Origin: Nitrosovibrio tenuis
GTDB lineage: Bacteria; Pseudomonadota; Gammaproteobacteria; Burkholderiales; Nitrosomonadaceae
Direction: 5' to 3'
Length of the DNA: 64,000 nt
Assembly: GCF_900109785.1 (NCBI RefSeq)
Contig: NZ_FOBH01000010.1
Span: 30,265 to 94,264 of the forward strand
Position 1 is the stretch's first letter. Every line of letters begins with the position of its first letter. This document shows positions 25,784-35,023 of this stretch, piece after piece. The position numbers were made by a program, and so were the translations under genes. Below the pieces are notes generated by a model that had not been told where the DNA came from, ran no database searches, and saw only the letters and a list, made by a program, of their open reading frames with translations.

Positions 25784-27379
25784 ATGCATAAGGCCTGCCA
25801 TTTTATTAGAGATAGCGTGAGGGTAATCAATATTTGTCGTGCTTCAGGATGCCACCGCGACGGATCGCGCAGGCCATTGAAGCGGTTAATTCTAGGGACA
25901 GTGATCGGTTCCGTATTGCAAATGAGTGGCACGCTGAATGCGGAAGAAATTAACAAACCAGAAATTAACAAACCTTTAGGCCAGATTAACGAATACCTGC
26001 GCGTTACGGGTGAGCTTTACGGCAGTTATGAGGCATGGAATTATTTCCGGCCAAGTCCAGCGGTAAATAATAACAATGATTACGATTTGTGGGCGCTGCG
26101 CGCCAGGCTGAGCGCACTGCTTACCACGCCCTATTTGGATGGCTATGCGCAAGCTCAGTATGTCGGATTATACGGCCTTCCCGACAATGCCGTTGCGTCC
26201 CCTGGAGGGCCCTTGGGGCTGGGGGCCGCGTATTTCCAGGCAAATCAATCGACCAATGCCAGTAATATTTTTCTGAAACAGGCTTATCTTAACTTCAAGC
26301 TCAATTCATTGGGGTTGCCGGGCGCTTTCCTGAAAATCGGTCGGTTTGAATTCATGGACGGCATGGAATACAGGACGGGCAACGACAAGTTCGATGGCCT
26401 GAAAAGGACGCGTATTGCGCAGCGCCTCATAGCGTCGAATGTAGTCCATGTCGGGCGGAGCTTCGACGGCTTTGCTGCCGTATACGATCGTCCCGCTTTC
26501 GATATCACGGTGACGGGTATCCGTCCAACCCGGGGCGGCTTCACCGTCCAGGGACAGAATGAAATCAGTGATATCAATCTTTTCTATACCGCTCTGACCG
26601 GCAAGAAAGACGTGTTGTTGCCCGGAACCGAAGGGCGGATCTTCTACGTCAATTACGATGACAAGCGCGATACCCAAGTGGTGGATAACCGCGCCATCGC
26701 CAGCAGACCCTCGTTGAACGATCAGAAACTGAGTATTCACACAATAGGCGCCCACCTGCTGAGCCTTCATCAACTGGAATCGGGCAGCATCGACGCCTTG
26801 CTATGGGGAGCTTATCAGTTTGGCAACTGGACCAACCAGGATCATCAAGCGTGGGCCATCGCTGCCGAGGCGGGCTACCAATGGACCGAGCTTCCCCTCA
26901 AGCCATGGTTACGAGCGATCTATTTTCGAAGCTCGGGGGATGACAATGCAAGAGATGGCAGCCATAAGACTTTTTTTACAATGCTTCCCAGCGGGCGCGC
27001 CTACGCCAAGCTGCCTTTTTACAATCTGATGAATTTACAGGACGCGTTCATCCAGTTGACCGTACTACCCACTCCAAAAACCACACTGACCATTGACATG
27101 CATCATCTGTCGCTTACCGACTCGCATGACCTGTTCTACGGCGGATTGGGGCCAACGTCAGGCTCAGGAGCATTCGGTTATTCCGGGCGGCCTTCGCCTT
27201 CAAATGGCAACAGCGATGTGGGGCAACTGGTGGACATAAGCTTCACACACGTACTCAACAAGAACCTGTCATGGCGGTTTTATTACGGACATGCCTTCGG
27301 CGGCAGCGTTGTAAAAAACATTTATCAAGGAAAAAAGGACGCCGATACCGTTTACCTGGATTTCAACCTGGTCTTTTGA
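25784..27379 (+). CDS. Alginate-export (AlgE)-like outer-membrane porin
   Basis: Outer-membrane beta-barrel of about 530 residues. The signal peptide is LKRLILGTVIGSVLQMSGTLNA, preceded by an uncertain N-terminus: ATG 25784 is given, but GTG 25817 is equally possible. After a perfect-looking EINKP duplication (15-bp tandem at 25946) the mature part shows alternating aromatic strands and family motifs such as LRARLSALLTTPYLDGYAQ, KQAYLNFKL, GRFEFMDGMEYRTGN and a terminal LDFNLVF ending in Phe. Such porins pass anionic polysaccharides or small solutes. Next to a GH88-like gene, uronic-acid oligosaccharides are possible; passage of the cluster's own product is the alternative. Confidence 0.82.
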   Translation: MHKACHFIRDSVRVINICRASGCHRDGSRRPLKRLILGTVIGSVLQMSGTLNAEEINKPEINKPLGQINEYLRVTGELYGSYEAWNYFRPSPAVNNNNDYDLWALRARLSALLTTPYLDGYAQAQYVGLYGLPDNAVASPGGPLGLGAAYFQANQSTNASNIFLKQAYLNFKLNSLGLPGAFLKIGRFEFMDGMEYRTGNDKFDGLKRTRIAQRLIASNVVHVGRSFDGFAAVYDRPAFDITVTGIRPTRGGFTVQGQNEISDINLFYTALTGKKDVLLPGTEGRIFYVNYDDKRDTQVVDNRAIASRPSLNDQKLSIHTIGAHLLSLHQLESGSIDALLWGAYQFGNWTNQDHQAWAIAAEAGYQWTELPLKPWLRAIYFRSSGDDNARDGSHKTFFTMLPSGRAYAKLPFYNLMNLQDAFIQLTVLPTPKTTLTIDMHHLSLTDSHDLFYGGLGPTSGSGAFGYSGRPSPSNGNSDVGQLVDISFTHVLNKNLSWRFYYGHAFGGSVVKNIYQGKKDADTVYLDFNLVF

Positions 27380-27392
27380 AGGTATATTGAAT

Positions 27393-28556
27393 ATGCATAT
27401 ATTGAAAACACAACCGTGTAATACCGTAGAACGGCTATTAAGCCGTGAAGAGATGATGGATGCGCTTGAGTTATTGGTTCATCGCATGGATATCATTGAC
27501 ACAAAAAGTATGAATGGCTTCCCTCTTTATTCGCCAGCAGCCACGGATCGGTGGACGATCTCGCCGGGCGGCTCCTGGGCTGGAGGGTTTTGGAGCGGAT
27601 GGTGGTGGCTGCGATCCCGGCTGACCGGATCAGCTTCGGATCGGCGCAAAGCATCCGAAATCTGCCAACGCTTGACGCAAAAGATCAGTGCGGATTCTCT
27701 GAACCGGAGCCTGATCTTTTGGTACGGCGCTGCCCTCGGCAGCCTCTGGTTTGGCGATGCCGGTGCACAAAAACTTGCGGCGGAATCCATTGTCGCAATT
27801 GGAGCTTCCTATGACCCGGAAATGGATTGCATTCCTCTGGGCACAGACATGGGCGGCGGCAAAGAAGGGAATCAACGTGCCGGAATAGATACGCTTGCTT
27901 CCTTGATCCAGCTTTTCAATAGCAGCCAGCATAATGTTTACCATGACATCGCACACTGTCATACAGACACCGTATTGCGCGCCTGTTTTACCGGTAGTGG
28001 AGCATTCCATGCAGATGCATACTACCGAAAATGGGTTCTGCGGCCCACCGATCAAGCCGGTGACTGGTCTCGCGGCCAGGCTTGGGGCATGCTGGGATTA
28101 AGCCGGGCCGCGGCGCACTGGGGAGAGCCGTACTTAACCCATGCGCGTATCGCATGCGAATACTGGAAGCATTCACGTCCCGAAGCCGCCGCCCCCCTGA
28201 ATAGACTGAGTCATCCTTCAGGTCCGCCGCATCTTTCAAGCCATTATGATCCTTCATCTTCCGTCATCGCATGCCTTGCCATGCTCTGCCTGGCTGCTCT
28301 GACGCCTGATGGCAATCAATGGCGCATTGATGCCCATCGGGGAATTACGGCCGTCATTCGCAGCCCCTACTTTACCGTGTTCCAGGAACATGTCGGCGAT
28401 CAGGGGAAGCAAAATATCGCTTCCGGAATCTTTTGGGGCTGCTGTTACGAGACCCATCACGGTAAGAATGAACTGGTTGAATCCGCGTGGGGGAGTTTCT
28501 TTCTCATGGCGGCGCTCTGCATACTCACCGATGTCATCGAGCCACACTACTGCTAA
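27393..28556 (+). CDS. GH88-like (unsaturated glucuronyl hydrolase-type) protein
   Basis: 387 residues of the (alpha/alpha)6 barrel type. Recognisable GH88/GH105 landmarks are SWAGGFWSGWWWL near residue 62, the NQRAGIDTLASLIQLF segment with the conserved Asp, and DWSRGQAWGMLGLSRAAAHW around 213-232, followed by DPSSSVIACLAM. The place where I expect the first catalytic Asp (HDLGF in characterised enzymes) reads WYGAALG, so activity may be altered or lost. No signal peptide is seen, hence cytoplasmic. ATG 27393 has GAAGG upstream. It lies 13 bases after the porin gene, so both are probably co-transcribed. Confidence 0.68.
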   Translation: MHILKTQPCNTVERLLSREEMMDALELLVHRMDIIDTKSMNGFPLYSPAATDRWTISPGGSWAGGFWSGWWWLRSRLTGSASDRRKASEICQRLTQKISADSLNRSLIFWYGAALGSLWFGDAGAQKLAAESIVAIGASYDPEMDCIPLGTDMGGGKEGNQRAGIDTLASLIQLFNSSQHNVYHDIAHCHTDTVLRACFTGSGAFHADAYYRKWVLRPTDQAGDWSRGQAWGMLGLSRAAAHWGEPYLTHARIACEYWKHSRPEAAAPLNRLSHPSGPPHLSSHYDPSSSVIACLAMLCLAALTPDGNQWRIDAHRGITAVIRSPYFTVFQEHVGDQGKQNIASGIFWGCCYETHHGKNELVESAWGSFFLMAALCILTDVIEPHYC

Positions 28557-28592
28557 GTTAAATATCCGTAAAGGAAATCTAAAGGAAATCAG

Positions 28593-29918
28593 ATGATGAA
28601 CCGCCTGCTCCCACGATTGGCCAACCGTATCACTCTCTGCCTGTTTTTAACGGTCTTCGCCTCCTCCTTGGTTGTTGCTCAGGAAGTGGATTCCGGCTCC
28701 ATCCTTTTGCACGCCGCACGAGTCTTTGATGGCAATAACATCAGAACAGATACATCTGTACTGGTAGTCAATGGGCATATAGCGCGAATCGATAAGCGTG
28801 AATCATTCAGGCCTGGCGACGCGAGAGTCATTGACCTGGGCGATGCAACCCTCTTACCCGGTTTTATCGAATTGCACGCCCATCTGTCATTTCAAAACGT
28901 TCCGGCCGACACCGTTCTCAAGCACGGAATTACCACCATTCGGGATGTAGGAGGACCCATACACAAACCCTATGGCGGTAACGGAAGCTTGCGTGTGCTG
29001 ACATCCGGACCCATCCTTACTGCACCCGGCGGTTACCCAATCCCGATGCTGGGAACAACCAATATCGCGGTGCCTGTTTCCACAGAGAAAGAAGCGCGCG
29101 CAACCGTCCGCACCCTGATTAACGAGGGAGCTGTTGTAATTAAAATCGCGCTTGAACCCGGCGGCGAAGCGGGCGCCCCCTGGTCCTCCGGTCATGGTCA
29201 TGGACACGATCATGGCCATGGACACGTTCCTGATCGTGGTCAACACTCTGATCAGGATCATAATCGTGGCCGTCATGATCAGCCAGCCGCGGAACACGCA
29301 AACGCCCATAACAAGTCTGCCCACGGTGCCGCCCCTCCGCAGGCCGAATGGCCGCTGTTATCGGAGCGCATCGTGAAAGCGATCGTGGATGAAGCCCATA
29401 AAAACAATCGCCATGTGACAGCGCATATTGCCGAGCAAAAAGGAGCTCAGATTGCGGTCAATGCCGGAGTGGACGAATGGGCTCACATGCCTTGCGACAT
29501 TATTCCGGAACCGCTGCTGAAGAAAGCGGTGGCGCAGAAAGTCAAAATAGTCACCACGCTGGACACCCTGTCGAAATGTTCAGGCATTGCTCACAATACC
29601 CACAACTGGACAAGACTGGGCGGTGAGCTTTTATACGGTGCTGAGATCGCACACCCGGACATCCCGAGAGGTATCGATGCGCAGGAACTCATCCATATGA
29701 AGCAAATGGGAAATATGGGAGTGATCGATGTCCTGCGCGCCGCAACGTCGAAGGCAGGTCAGCAATTGAATTTACCCTTGCTGGGCACTTTGCAACCGGG
29801 CGCCCCCGCCGATATGATCGCGGTCAAAGGCGATCCCACCCACAATCTGAAAGCTTTGGAATATCCCGATCTGGTTATTTCGGGAGGCAGGATTGTGGTG
29901 AATAATTTTGGAAATTAG
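28593..29918 (+). CDS. Secreted amidohydrolase with a His-rich insertion
   Basis: 441 residues, metal-dependent amidohydrolase superfamily. A signal peptide (to about VVAQE, residue 30) puts it in the periplasm. The metal-binding HAH of strand 1 reads ELHAHLSF near residue 95; HVTAHIAEQ supplies a later His pair and GTLQPGAPADMIAVKGDP is the usual C-terminal motif. Between residues 190 and 245 an inserted loop holds alternating Gly-His and Asp-His (GHGHGHDHGHGH) and more scattered His, suited to bind Zn, Cu or Ni. It follows the GH88-like gene by 36 bases and converges with the RND gene 14 bases away. The substrate is unknown. Confidence 0.85.
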   Translation: MMNRLLPRLANRITLCLFLTVFASSLVVAQEVDSGSILLHAARVFDGNNIRTDTSVLVVNGHIARIDKRESFRPGDARVIDLGDATLLPGFIELHAHLSFQNVPADTVLKHGITTIRDVGGPIHKPYGGNGSLRVLTSGPILTAPGGYPIPMLGTTNIAVPVSTEKEARATVRTLINEGAVVIKIALEPGGEAGAPWSSGHGHGHDHGHGHVPDRGQHSDQDHNRGRHDQPAAEHANAHNKSAHGAAPPQAEWPLLSERIVKAIVDEAHKNNRHVTAHIAEQKGAQIAVNAGVDEWAHMPCDIIPEPLLKKAVAQKVKIVTTLDTLSKCSGIAHNTHNWTRLGGELLYGAEIAHPDIPRGIDAQELIHMKQMGNMGVIDVLRAATSKAGQQLNLPLLGTLQPGAPADMIAVKGDPTHNLKALEYPDLVISGGRIVVNNFGN

Positions 29919-29931
29919 AAGCGTTACCCAT

Positions 29932-32900
29932 TCACGCATTCGGCATCTGATCCAGCTTGAGCGGTCCCTTGCCGGAAAAACGATCCAGATAGAGATAGAT
30001 CACAGGCGTAATGAAAAGCGTGATGACCTGGGAAAACAGCAGTCCGCCTACCACGGCAAGACCAAGCGGCTGGCGCAACTCGGCGCCGGCTCCCAATCCG
30101 AGCGCGATGGGGAGTGCACCCATCAACGCCGCTAGGGTAGTCATCATGATAGGCCGAAAACGCAGCAGACAAGCGGTTCGGATCGCCTCGCGCGGAGGCA
30201 TGCCCTCGTTGCGCTGCGCATCCAGCGCAAAGTCGATCATCATGATGGCGTTCTTTTTCACGATACCGATCAGCATCAGGATGCCGATCATGGCGATAAT
30301 GGATAACTCCATCTTGAACAGCCACAGCATTGCCAGCGCGCCCACCGCCGCGGATGGCAGGCCGGAAAGGATCGTGAGGGGGTGAATGTAGCTTTCATAA
30401 AGTACCCCCAGCAATACATAGATTACCAGCAGCGCCGCAATGATCAGTATCACCTGGCTGGCTTGCGAAGACTGGAATGCCGCGGCATCGCCAGCATAGC
30501 TGGTCAAGATGCTCGCAGGCATATTCAGTTCACGCTTGAATTGTTCGATACGGGCCGAGGCATCCCCGAGCGCGGCCCCTGGAGCGAGATTGAAGGAGAT
30601 CGTCAACGCTTCGAGCTGGCCCGCATGATTGATCGCAATGGGTCCCACCTCGCGCTCGACCGATGCAACGCTCGATAGCGGGACCAGCCTGTCATTCTTG
30701 CCTCGTAGATAGATCTTCTCGAATGCGCTCTCGTCGGCGCGGGCTTCGGCACTGACCTGCAAAATAACCTGATAGCTGTCGCTGGATGTGTAGATGGTCG
30801 AAACCTGGCGTTCGCCAAAAGCACTGTACAGCGTCGAGCGAATATCGGACATCTGCACACCCAGCAGATTGACTTTGTCGCGATTGATTTTGAGCCGCGC
30901 TTGCAAGCCCTTTAGCTGCGAATCACTGGTGACATCCCGAAAAACCGGTTCCGCGCGCATGCGCGACATAAGGCCATCGGCTGCCGCCCGCAGTTCCTCG
31001 GCCTGCACGCTGCGCATGACGTACTGATAGCGGCTCTTGCTGGTACGGCCGCCCAGCCTGAGATTCTGGATGGGGTTTATGAAAACGTTGACCCCGGGTA
31101 TCGCGCGCACCTCCCGGCGCAGGCTCTCGACCACTTTGTCGAGATGTGGGCGTTCGCTTCGCGGTTTGAGCGTCATGAACAGACGAGCGCTATTGCTATC
31201 GCTGGCGTTGACAATCAGCGTGTCGACCGCCGGGTTGGCGCGAATGACGGCGCCGGTACGCTGCAGCAACTCAGCCATGGCGGGGAAGGAAATATCCTCG
31301 ACAGCCTCCACTGTAATCAGAGCTTGACCGATATCCTCGTTGGGAAAAAAACCCTTGGGCAACGCCACGAACAGCACGCCCGTGGCAACGAAAGTGGCCG
31401 CTGCGATTCCCAGCACCAGACGAAGATGACGCAGCGCCAAATCGAGCATGCGCTCATAGCCAGCCAATGTTTTAGCAAAGCCGCGCTCGAACCATTCGGT
31501 CCATTTCAGGCTGAGGCCCTCGGTCTGATGCCCGGCAATGTAACGACTGGTCATCACCGGAACCAATGTGAGCGATACGACGGCTGACATCAAAACCGCT
31601 ATCCCCACGACGGCGGCAAATTCATGAAAAAGCAACCCGATCACACCGGGCATGAAGAAAATTGGAATGAAAACGGCTACCAGCGAGAGGGAAATCGAGA
31701 TGATCGTAAAGCTGACTTCTCTGGATCCCTGCAAGGCCGCCTGCAACGGGGGCATCCCCTTTTCAATGTGTCGGACGATGTTCTCGAGCATCACAATGGC
31801 GTCATCCACCACCAACCCGACCGCAAGCGTGATGGCCAGCAATGAAATATTGTCCAGGCTGTAATCGAGAAGACGCATTACTGCCACGGTCCCCAAGAGT
31901 GAGATTGGTAATGACAGGGCTGGGATCAATGTGGCGGAAGCTTTGCGCAGGAACAGGAAAATCACGAGCAACACGAGCACGATCGTGATCGCCAGCGTGA
32001 CCTGCACATCATGAATAGAGTCCCGGATTGAAACCGAACGGTCACTGGTCAATTTAAGATGAACGGACGACGGCATCTGCGCAACCAGGGTTGGGATGGC
32101 GGCCTTGATCGCATCCACGGTGGCAACCGTATTGGCGCCCGGCTGGCGTTGCACCGAAAGCGTGATAGCGCGTTCGCCATTCACCCAACTCGCCGTCTTG
32201 ACCGACTCGACACTATCTTCGACATTCGCTACCTCTGAAAGCCTTATCGGATTTCCCGCTGGTGAGGTAGCGACAATCAGGTTCGCAAACTCGGCGGCAT
32301 TGCTGAGCTGTCGATTGGCCTGGATGGTGAGCGCCTGGCGCGGCCCTTCAAGCGTGCCAATCGGAGAATTGGCGTTCGCGGTGCGAATGGCAGCGGCGAC
32401 GTCATCCAGGGTCAAATTGCGGACCGCGAGCGCTTCCGGAATTGCGCGCACCCGCACTGCGAACTTTTTTTGCCCATTGATCTGTACCTGCGCCACACCG
32501 GTAAGCGTTGACAGTGTCGGCGCAATAAGATCCTCGGCATAACTGTTCAAATCCGACAGCGACATCGAGGGCGAAGTCAGGGCAAGAAAAATAATCGGCG
32601 CGTCGGCGGGATTGATCTTGCGGTACGAGGGAGGTGCAGTCATCTCCACCGGAAGCGATCGCTGGGCACGTAGCAACGCCGCCTGCACGTCGATGGAAGC
32701 AGCGTCGATATCGCGGTTCTGCTCGAACTCCAGGGTAATGGATGTATTGCCGAGCGTACTGGTCGAGCTGATTACCGAAAGGCCCGAGATTGTGGAAAAC
32801 TGCCGTTCCAGTTGAGTGGCCACCGAGGAGGCCATGGTTTCCGGGCTTGCGCCCGGCAGTGTCGCGGTGACGGAAATAGTGGGAGAGTCGTAGCTTGGCA

Positions 32901-33009
32901 GAGCGGCGATGGGCAATCCGCCGTAGGCGATAATGCCAGCCACCACGGCCGAGGCCGACAACAACATCGTCATCACCGGGCGGCGGATACATAATTCGGA
33001 AAGGTTCAT
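29932..33009 (-). CDS. RND-family efflux permease (MdtB/MdtC/AcrB-type)
   Basis: Proton-driven inner-membrane exporter of 1025 residues. It starts MNLSELCIRRPVMTMLL, and TM4 holds the proton-relay pair in LAVGLVVDDAIVMLENIV (near residue 405), with the matching Lys in GIVKKNAIMMIDFA of TM10. Two large periplasmic loops are present. The N-terminal IRRPV-type sequence and overall motifs resemble MdtB/MuxB more than AcrB. The adaptor gene at 33069 is upstream in the same direction with a 59-bp gap. No outer-membrane channel gene is attached, so a shared TolC-like protein must be used. Substrates are probably hydrophobic toxins. Confidence 0.95.
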   Translation of the reverse strand: MNLSELCIRRPVMTMLLSASAVVAGIIAYGGLPIAALPSYDSPTISVTATLPGASPETMASSVATQLERQFSTISGLSVISSTSTLGNTSITLEFEQNRDIDAASIDVQAALLRAQRSLPVEMTAPPSYRKINPADAPIIFLALTSPSMSLSDLNSYAEDLIAPTLSTLTGVAQVQINGQKKFAVRVRAIPEALAVRNLTLDDVAAAIRTANANSPIGTLEGPRQALTIQANRQLSNAAEFANLIVATSPAGNPIRLSEVANVEDSVESVKTASWVNGERAITLSVQRQPGANTVATVDAIKAAIPTLVAQMPSSVHLKLTSDRSVSIRDSIHDVQVTLAITIVLVLLVIFLFLRKASATLIPALSLPISLLGTVAVMRLLDYSLDNISLLAITLAVGLVVDDAIVMLENIVRHIEKGMPPLQAALQGSREVSFTIISISLSLVAVFIPIFFMPGVIGLLFHEFAAVVGIAVLMSAVVSLTLVPVMTSRYIAGHQTEGLSLKWTEWFERGFAKTLAGYERMLDLALRHLRLVLGIAAATFVATGVLFVALPKGFFPNEDIGQALITVEAVEDISFPAMAELLQRTGAVIRANPAVDTLIVNASDSNSARLFMTLKPRSERPHLDKVVESLRREVRAIPGVNVFINPIQNLRLGGRTSKSRYQYVMRSVQAEELRAAADGLMSRMRAEPVFRDVTSDSQLKGLQARLKINRDKVNLLGVQMSDIRSTLYSAFGERQVSTIYTSSDSYQVILQVSAEARADESAFEKIYLRGKNDRLVPLSSVASVEREVGPIAINHAGQLEALTISFNLAPGAALGDASARIEQFKRELNMPASILTSYAGDAAAFQSSQASQVILIIAALLVIYVLLGVLYESYIHPLTILSGLPSAAVGALAMLWLFKMELSIIAMIGILMLIGIVKKNAIMMIDFALDAQRNEGMPPREAIRTACLLRFRPIMMTTLAALMGALPIALGLGAGAELRQPLGLAVVGGLLFSQVITLFITPVIYLYLDRFSGKGPLKLDQMPNA

Positions 33010-33068
33010 CACTGACGCGCTGCCGGACTATTCTTGTCCACAAGATCCCAGCATGCTGGAATGCTCAT

Positions 33069-34268
33069 CTATTCCCCGACCCCCGCCTTGCTGCCTCCAG
33101 GCTTGGCTTCCTTTCCGGGCTTCGCTTCCCTTACCACACTGCCCGGCCTGAGGTTCTGAGCACCTTCCATGATTACGCGCACCTCTGGCGCAATGCCATC
33201 CCCTTCCACGATCGCCACCTCATCCTGGACCAGGCGTACATTGACCGGCAGCAGGTTTACCTTGTTATCGCTATCGACCACATAAAGGAATTTCCTTTCC
33301 GGGCCCGTCTGCACTGCCTGCACCGGAACTGTAAGCGCTCCGGTCAGCGTGCGCGGCGCGAGCGACACCGTCACGAACATTCCGGGCCAGAGGTGGCTAT
33401 CCGCATTGGGGAACTCCGCTTTGAGACGAATTGTGCCGCTTGCAGTATCGATCATGTTATCGATGAATATCAGGCGTCCCGTTCTCATCTGTCCGGAGGC
33501 AGCGTCCAGTTCCACGTTGACCATCACATCGCCTTTGGCAAGCGCGTCTTCCAAAGGTACGAACTCCCGTTCCGGCAGGGTAAAACTGACGTTGATCGGA
33601 TCGACCTGCGTGATGCTCACCAGCGCATCATTCGGCTGCACCAGACTGCCCTGATACACCGAAATGGCGCCCGTGCGCCCCGCAATCGGTGCTGTGATCT
33701 CGCTGAAGCCGCGAGCAATAAGGTTAGCCTGCACTGTGGCCTGATCGACCGCGAGCTGGCCGCGCATCGCGTCGACCTGGTTTTCCGCCACGTCAAGGGC
33801 AGCCTGCGAAATAAAATTCTGGCGAAAAAGTTCACGCTGGCGTTCCAGGTTTCGCTCGGCATTCCTCAGATCGGCGCGGGATTTCGCCAGTTGTCCTTCG
33901 GTCTTGCTGAGATTGGCATCTTCGGTGCGGGCATCAAGCGTAAACAGTCTCTCTCCCTTTCGCACGAATTGTCCTTCCTTGATGTTCACCGATCTGATCG
34001 CGGCGCTGAGTTGTGGCCGCACCGCGACCGTCTGTTGGGCGGACACCGTACCATTGGCCGTAAGCCTGACCGGTACGTCGCTCTGCTTGACCACAGCGGT
34101 TATCACCGGAATTACCTCGGCTGGCTTGCTCTTTGCGTCCGTCGCGCTGCTCTGGTTGCGCCAGACCCAGGCGCCGGCGATTAGAATGACGATCAAAACG
34201 CCAGCCAGGGTTACGCTCAGGCGGGGCCTGCCACGTACTGCCGGGCTTGTTTGGGGAATAGCTTCCAT
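33069..34268 (-). CDS. RND efflux periplasmic adaptor (MdtA/HlyD-like membrane-fusion protein)
   Basis: 399 residues. An N-terminal membrane anchor (about 20-38) is followed by barrel-sandwich lipoyl halves (VAVRPQLSAAIRSVNIKEGQFVRKG and the later GRTGAISVYQGSLV), a coiled-coil hairpin between them (about 105-165), a beta-barrel domain and a C-terminal tail with tandem Lys-Pro-Gly units (EAKPGKEAKPGG). It bridges the RND pump at 29932 to an outer-membrane channel. The start at 34268 is the first ATG. It lies 68 bases downstream of the YbbA-type ATPase gene in the same direction. Confidence 0.94.
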   Translation of the reverse strand: MEAIPQTSPAVRGRPRLSVTLAGVLIVILIAGAWVWRNQSSATDAKSKPAEVIPVITAVVKQSDVPVRLTANGTVSAQQTVAVRPQLSAAIRSVNIKEGQFVRKGERLFTLDARTEDANLSKTEGQLAKSRADLRNAERNLERQRELFRQNFISQAALDVAENQVDAMRGQLAVDQATVQANLIARGFSEITAPIAGRTGAISVYQGSLVQPNDALVSITQVDPINVSFTLPEREFVPLEDALAKGDVMVNVELDAASGQMRTGRLIFIDNMIDTASGTIRLKAEFPNADSHLWPGMFVTVSLAPRTLTGALTVPVQAVQTGPERKFLYVVDSDNKVNLLPVNVRLVQDEVAIVEGDGIAPEVRVIMEGAQNLRPGSVVREAKPGKEAKPGGSKAGVGE

Positions 34269-34336
34269 TCAATCTATACGCGGCAGTTGCGGCAGTTGGG
34301 CAACCCGAGTGAATGGGCCTGGATAGCGGTTCCGGG

Positions 34337-35023
34337 TCAATTTACGATTTTTCCCCCGGCCAGCCGTATCCGCCATGCGCACCGGCTGGATATCGCCTCG
34401 TCATGCGTCACCAGAACCAATGTAGTGCCCCGCTCGCGGTTCAGCTCAAACATGAGTTCTATGATTTGCGCACCCGTGGCGGAATCCAGATTGCCGGTCG
34501 GCTCGTCGGCAAGAAGTAATTGCGGTTGAGTAACAAATGCGCGCGCGATGGCGACGCGCTGTTGCTCGCCGCCGGAAAGCTGTCTGGGATAATGCTTCAG
34601 ACGCATTCCGAGCCCGACCCGTTCAAGCAATCGCAATGCAGGGGTATATACTTCATTAGCGCCAGTGAGCTCCAGTGGCAGCATTACATTCTCGATCGCA
34701 GTCAATGCGGGCAATAATTGAAATGACTGAAACACGAAACCTAGTATGCGGCCCCGCACCGCCGCCCGCGCGTCTTCGTCCAGCGAGAAAATATCCTGTC
34801 CATCCAGGTGAACCTTGCCGCTGGAAGGGGTATCTAATCCTGCCAGCAGGCCCAGCAAGGTGGACTTACCCGAGCCCGACGCTCCCACCACGGCGACCGA
34901 ATCGCCGGCAACGACTTCCAGATTGATGTTCTCCAGGATTGTAAGCTTGTCGTCTCCGGTGCTGACCTGCTTCGTCAACCCGATTGCCTGCACAATAGGG
35001 CGTACAACAAGGTTATCCGACAT
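34337..35023 (-). CDS. YbbA/LolD-type ABC transporter ATP-binding protein
   Basis: 228 residues from MSDNLVVRP. Walker A GASGSGKST, signature LSGGEQQRVAIARA, Walker B LLLADEPTGNLD and H-loop VTHD are all present; the LADEPTGNLD form is typical of the MacB/LolD/YbbA group. Partners of this group are FtsX-type permeases (YbbP), but none is adjacent: the next gene is the RND adaptor. Divergent pairing with the TesA-type esterase is the ybbA/tesA arrangement of E. coli. The start was set at 35023, because a longer reading frame would run through the esterase signal peptide. The start codons of the two genes share CATG. Confidence 0.9.
   Translation of the reverse strand: MSDNLVVRPIVQAIGLTKQVSTGDDKLTILENINLEVVAGDSVAVVGASGSGKSTLLGLLAGLDTPSSGKVHLDGQDIFSLDEDARAAVRGRILGFVFQSFQLLPALTAIENVMLPLELTGANEVYTPALRLLERVGLGMRLKHYPRQLSGGEQQRVAIARAFVTQPQLLLADEPTGNLDSATGAQIIELMFELNRERGTTLVLVTHDEAISSRCAWRIRLAGGKIVN

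Noticed and set aside
33393..34184. Open frame of 263 codons opposite the RND adaptor
   Set aside because: Antisense to a clear membrane-fusion protein; composition typical of a shadow frame.
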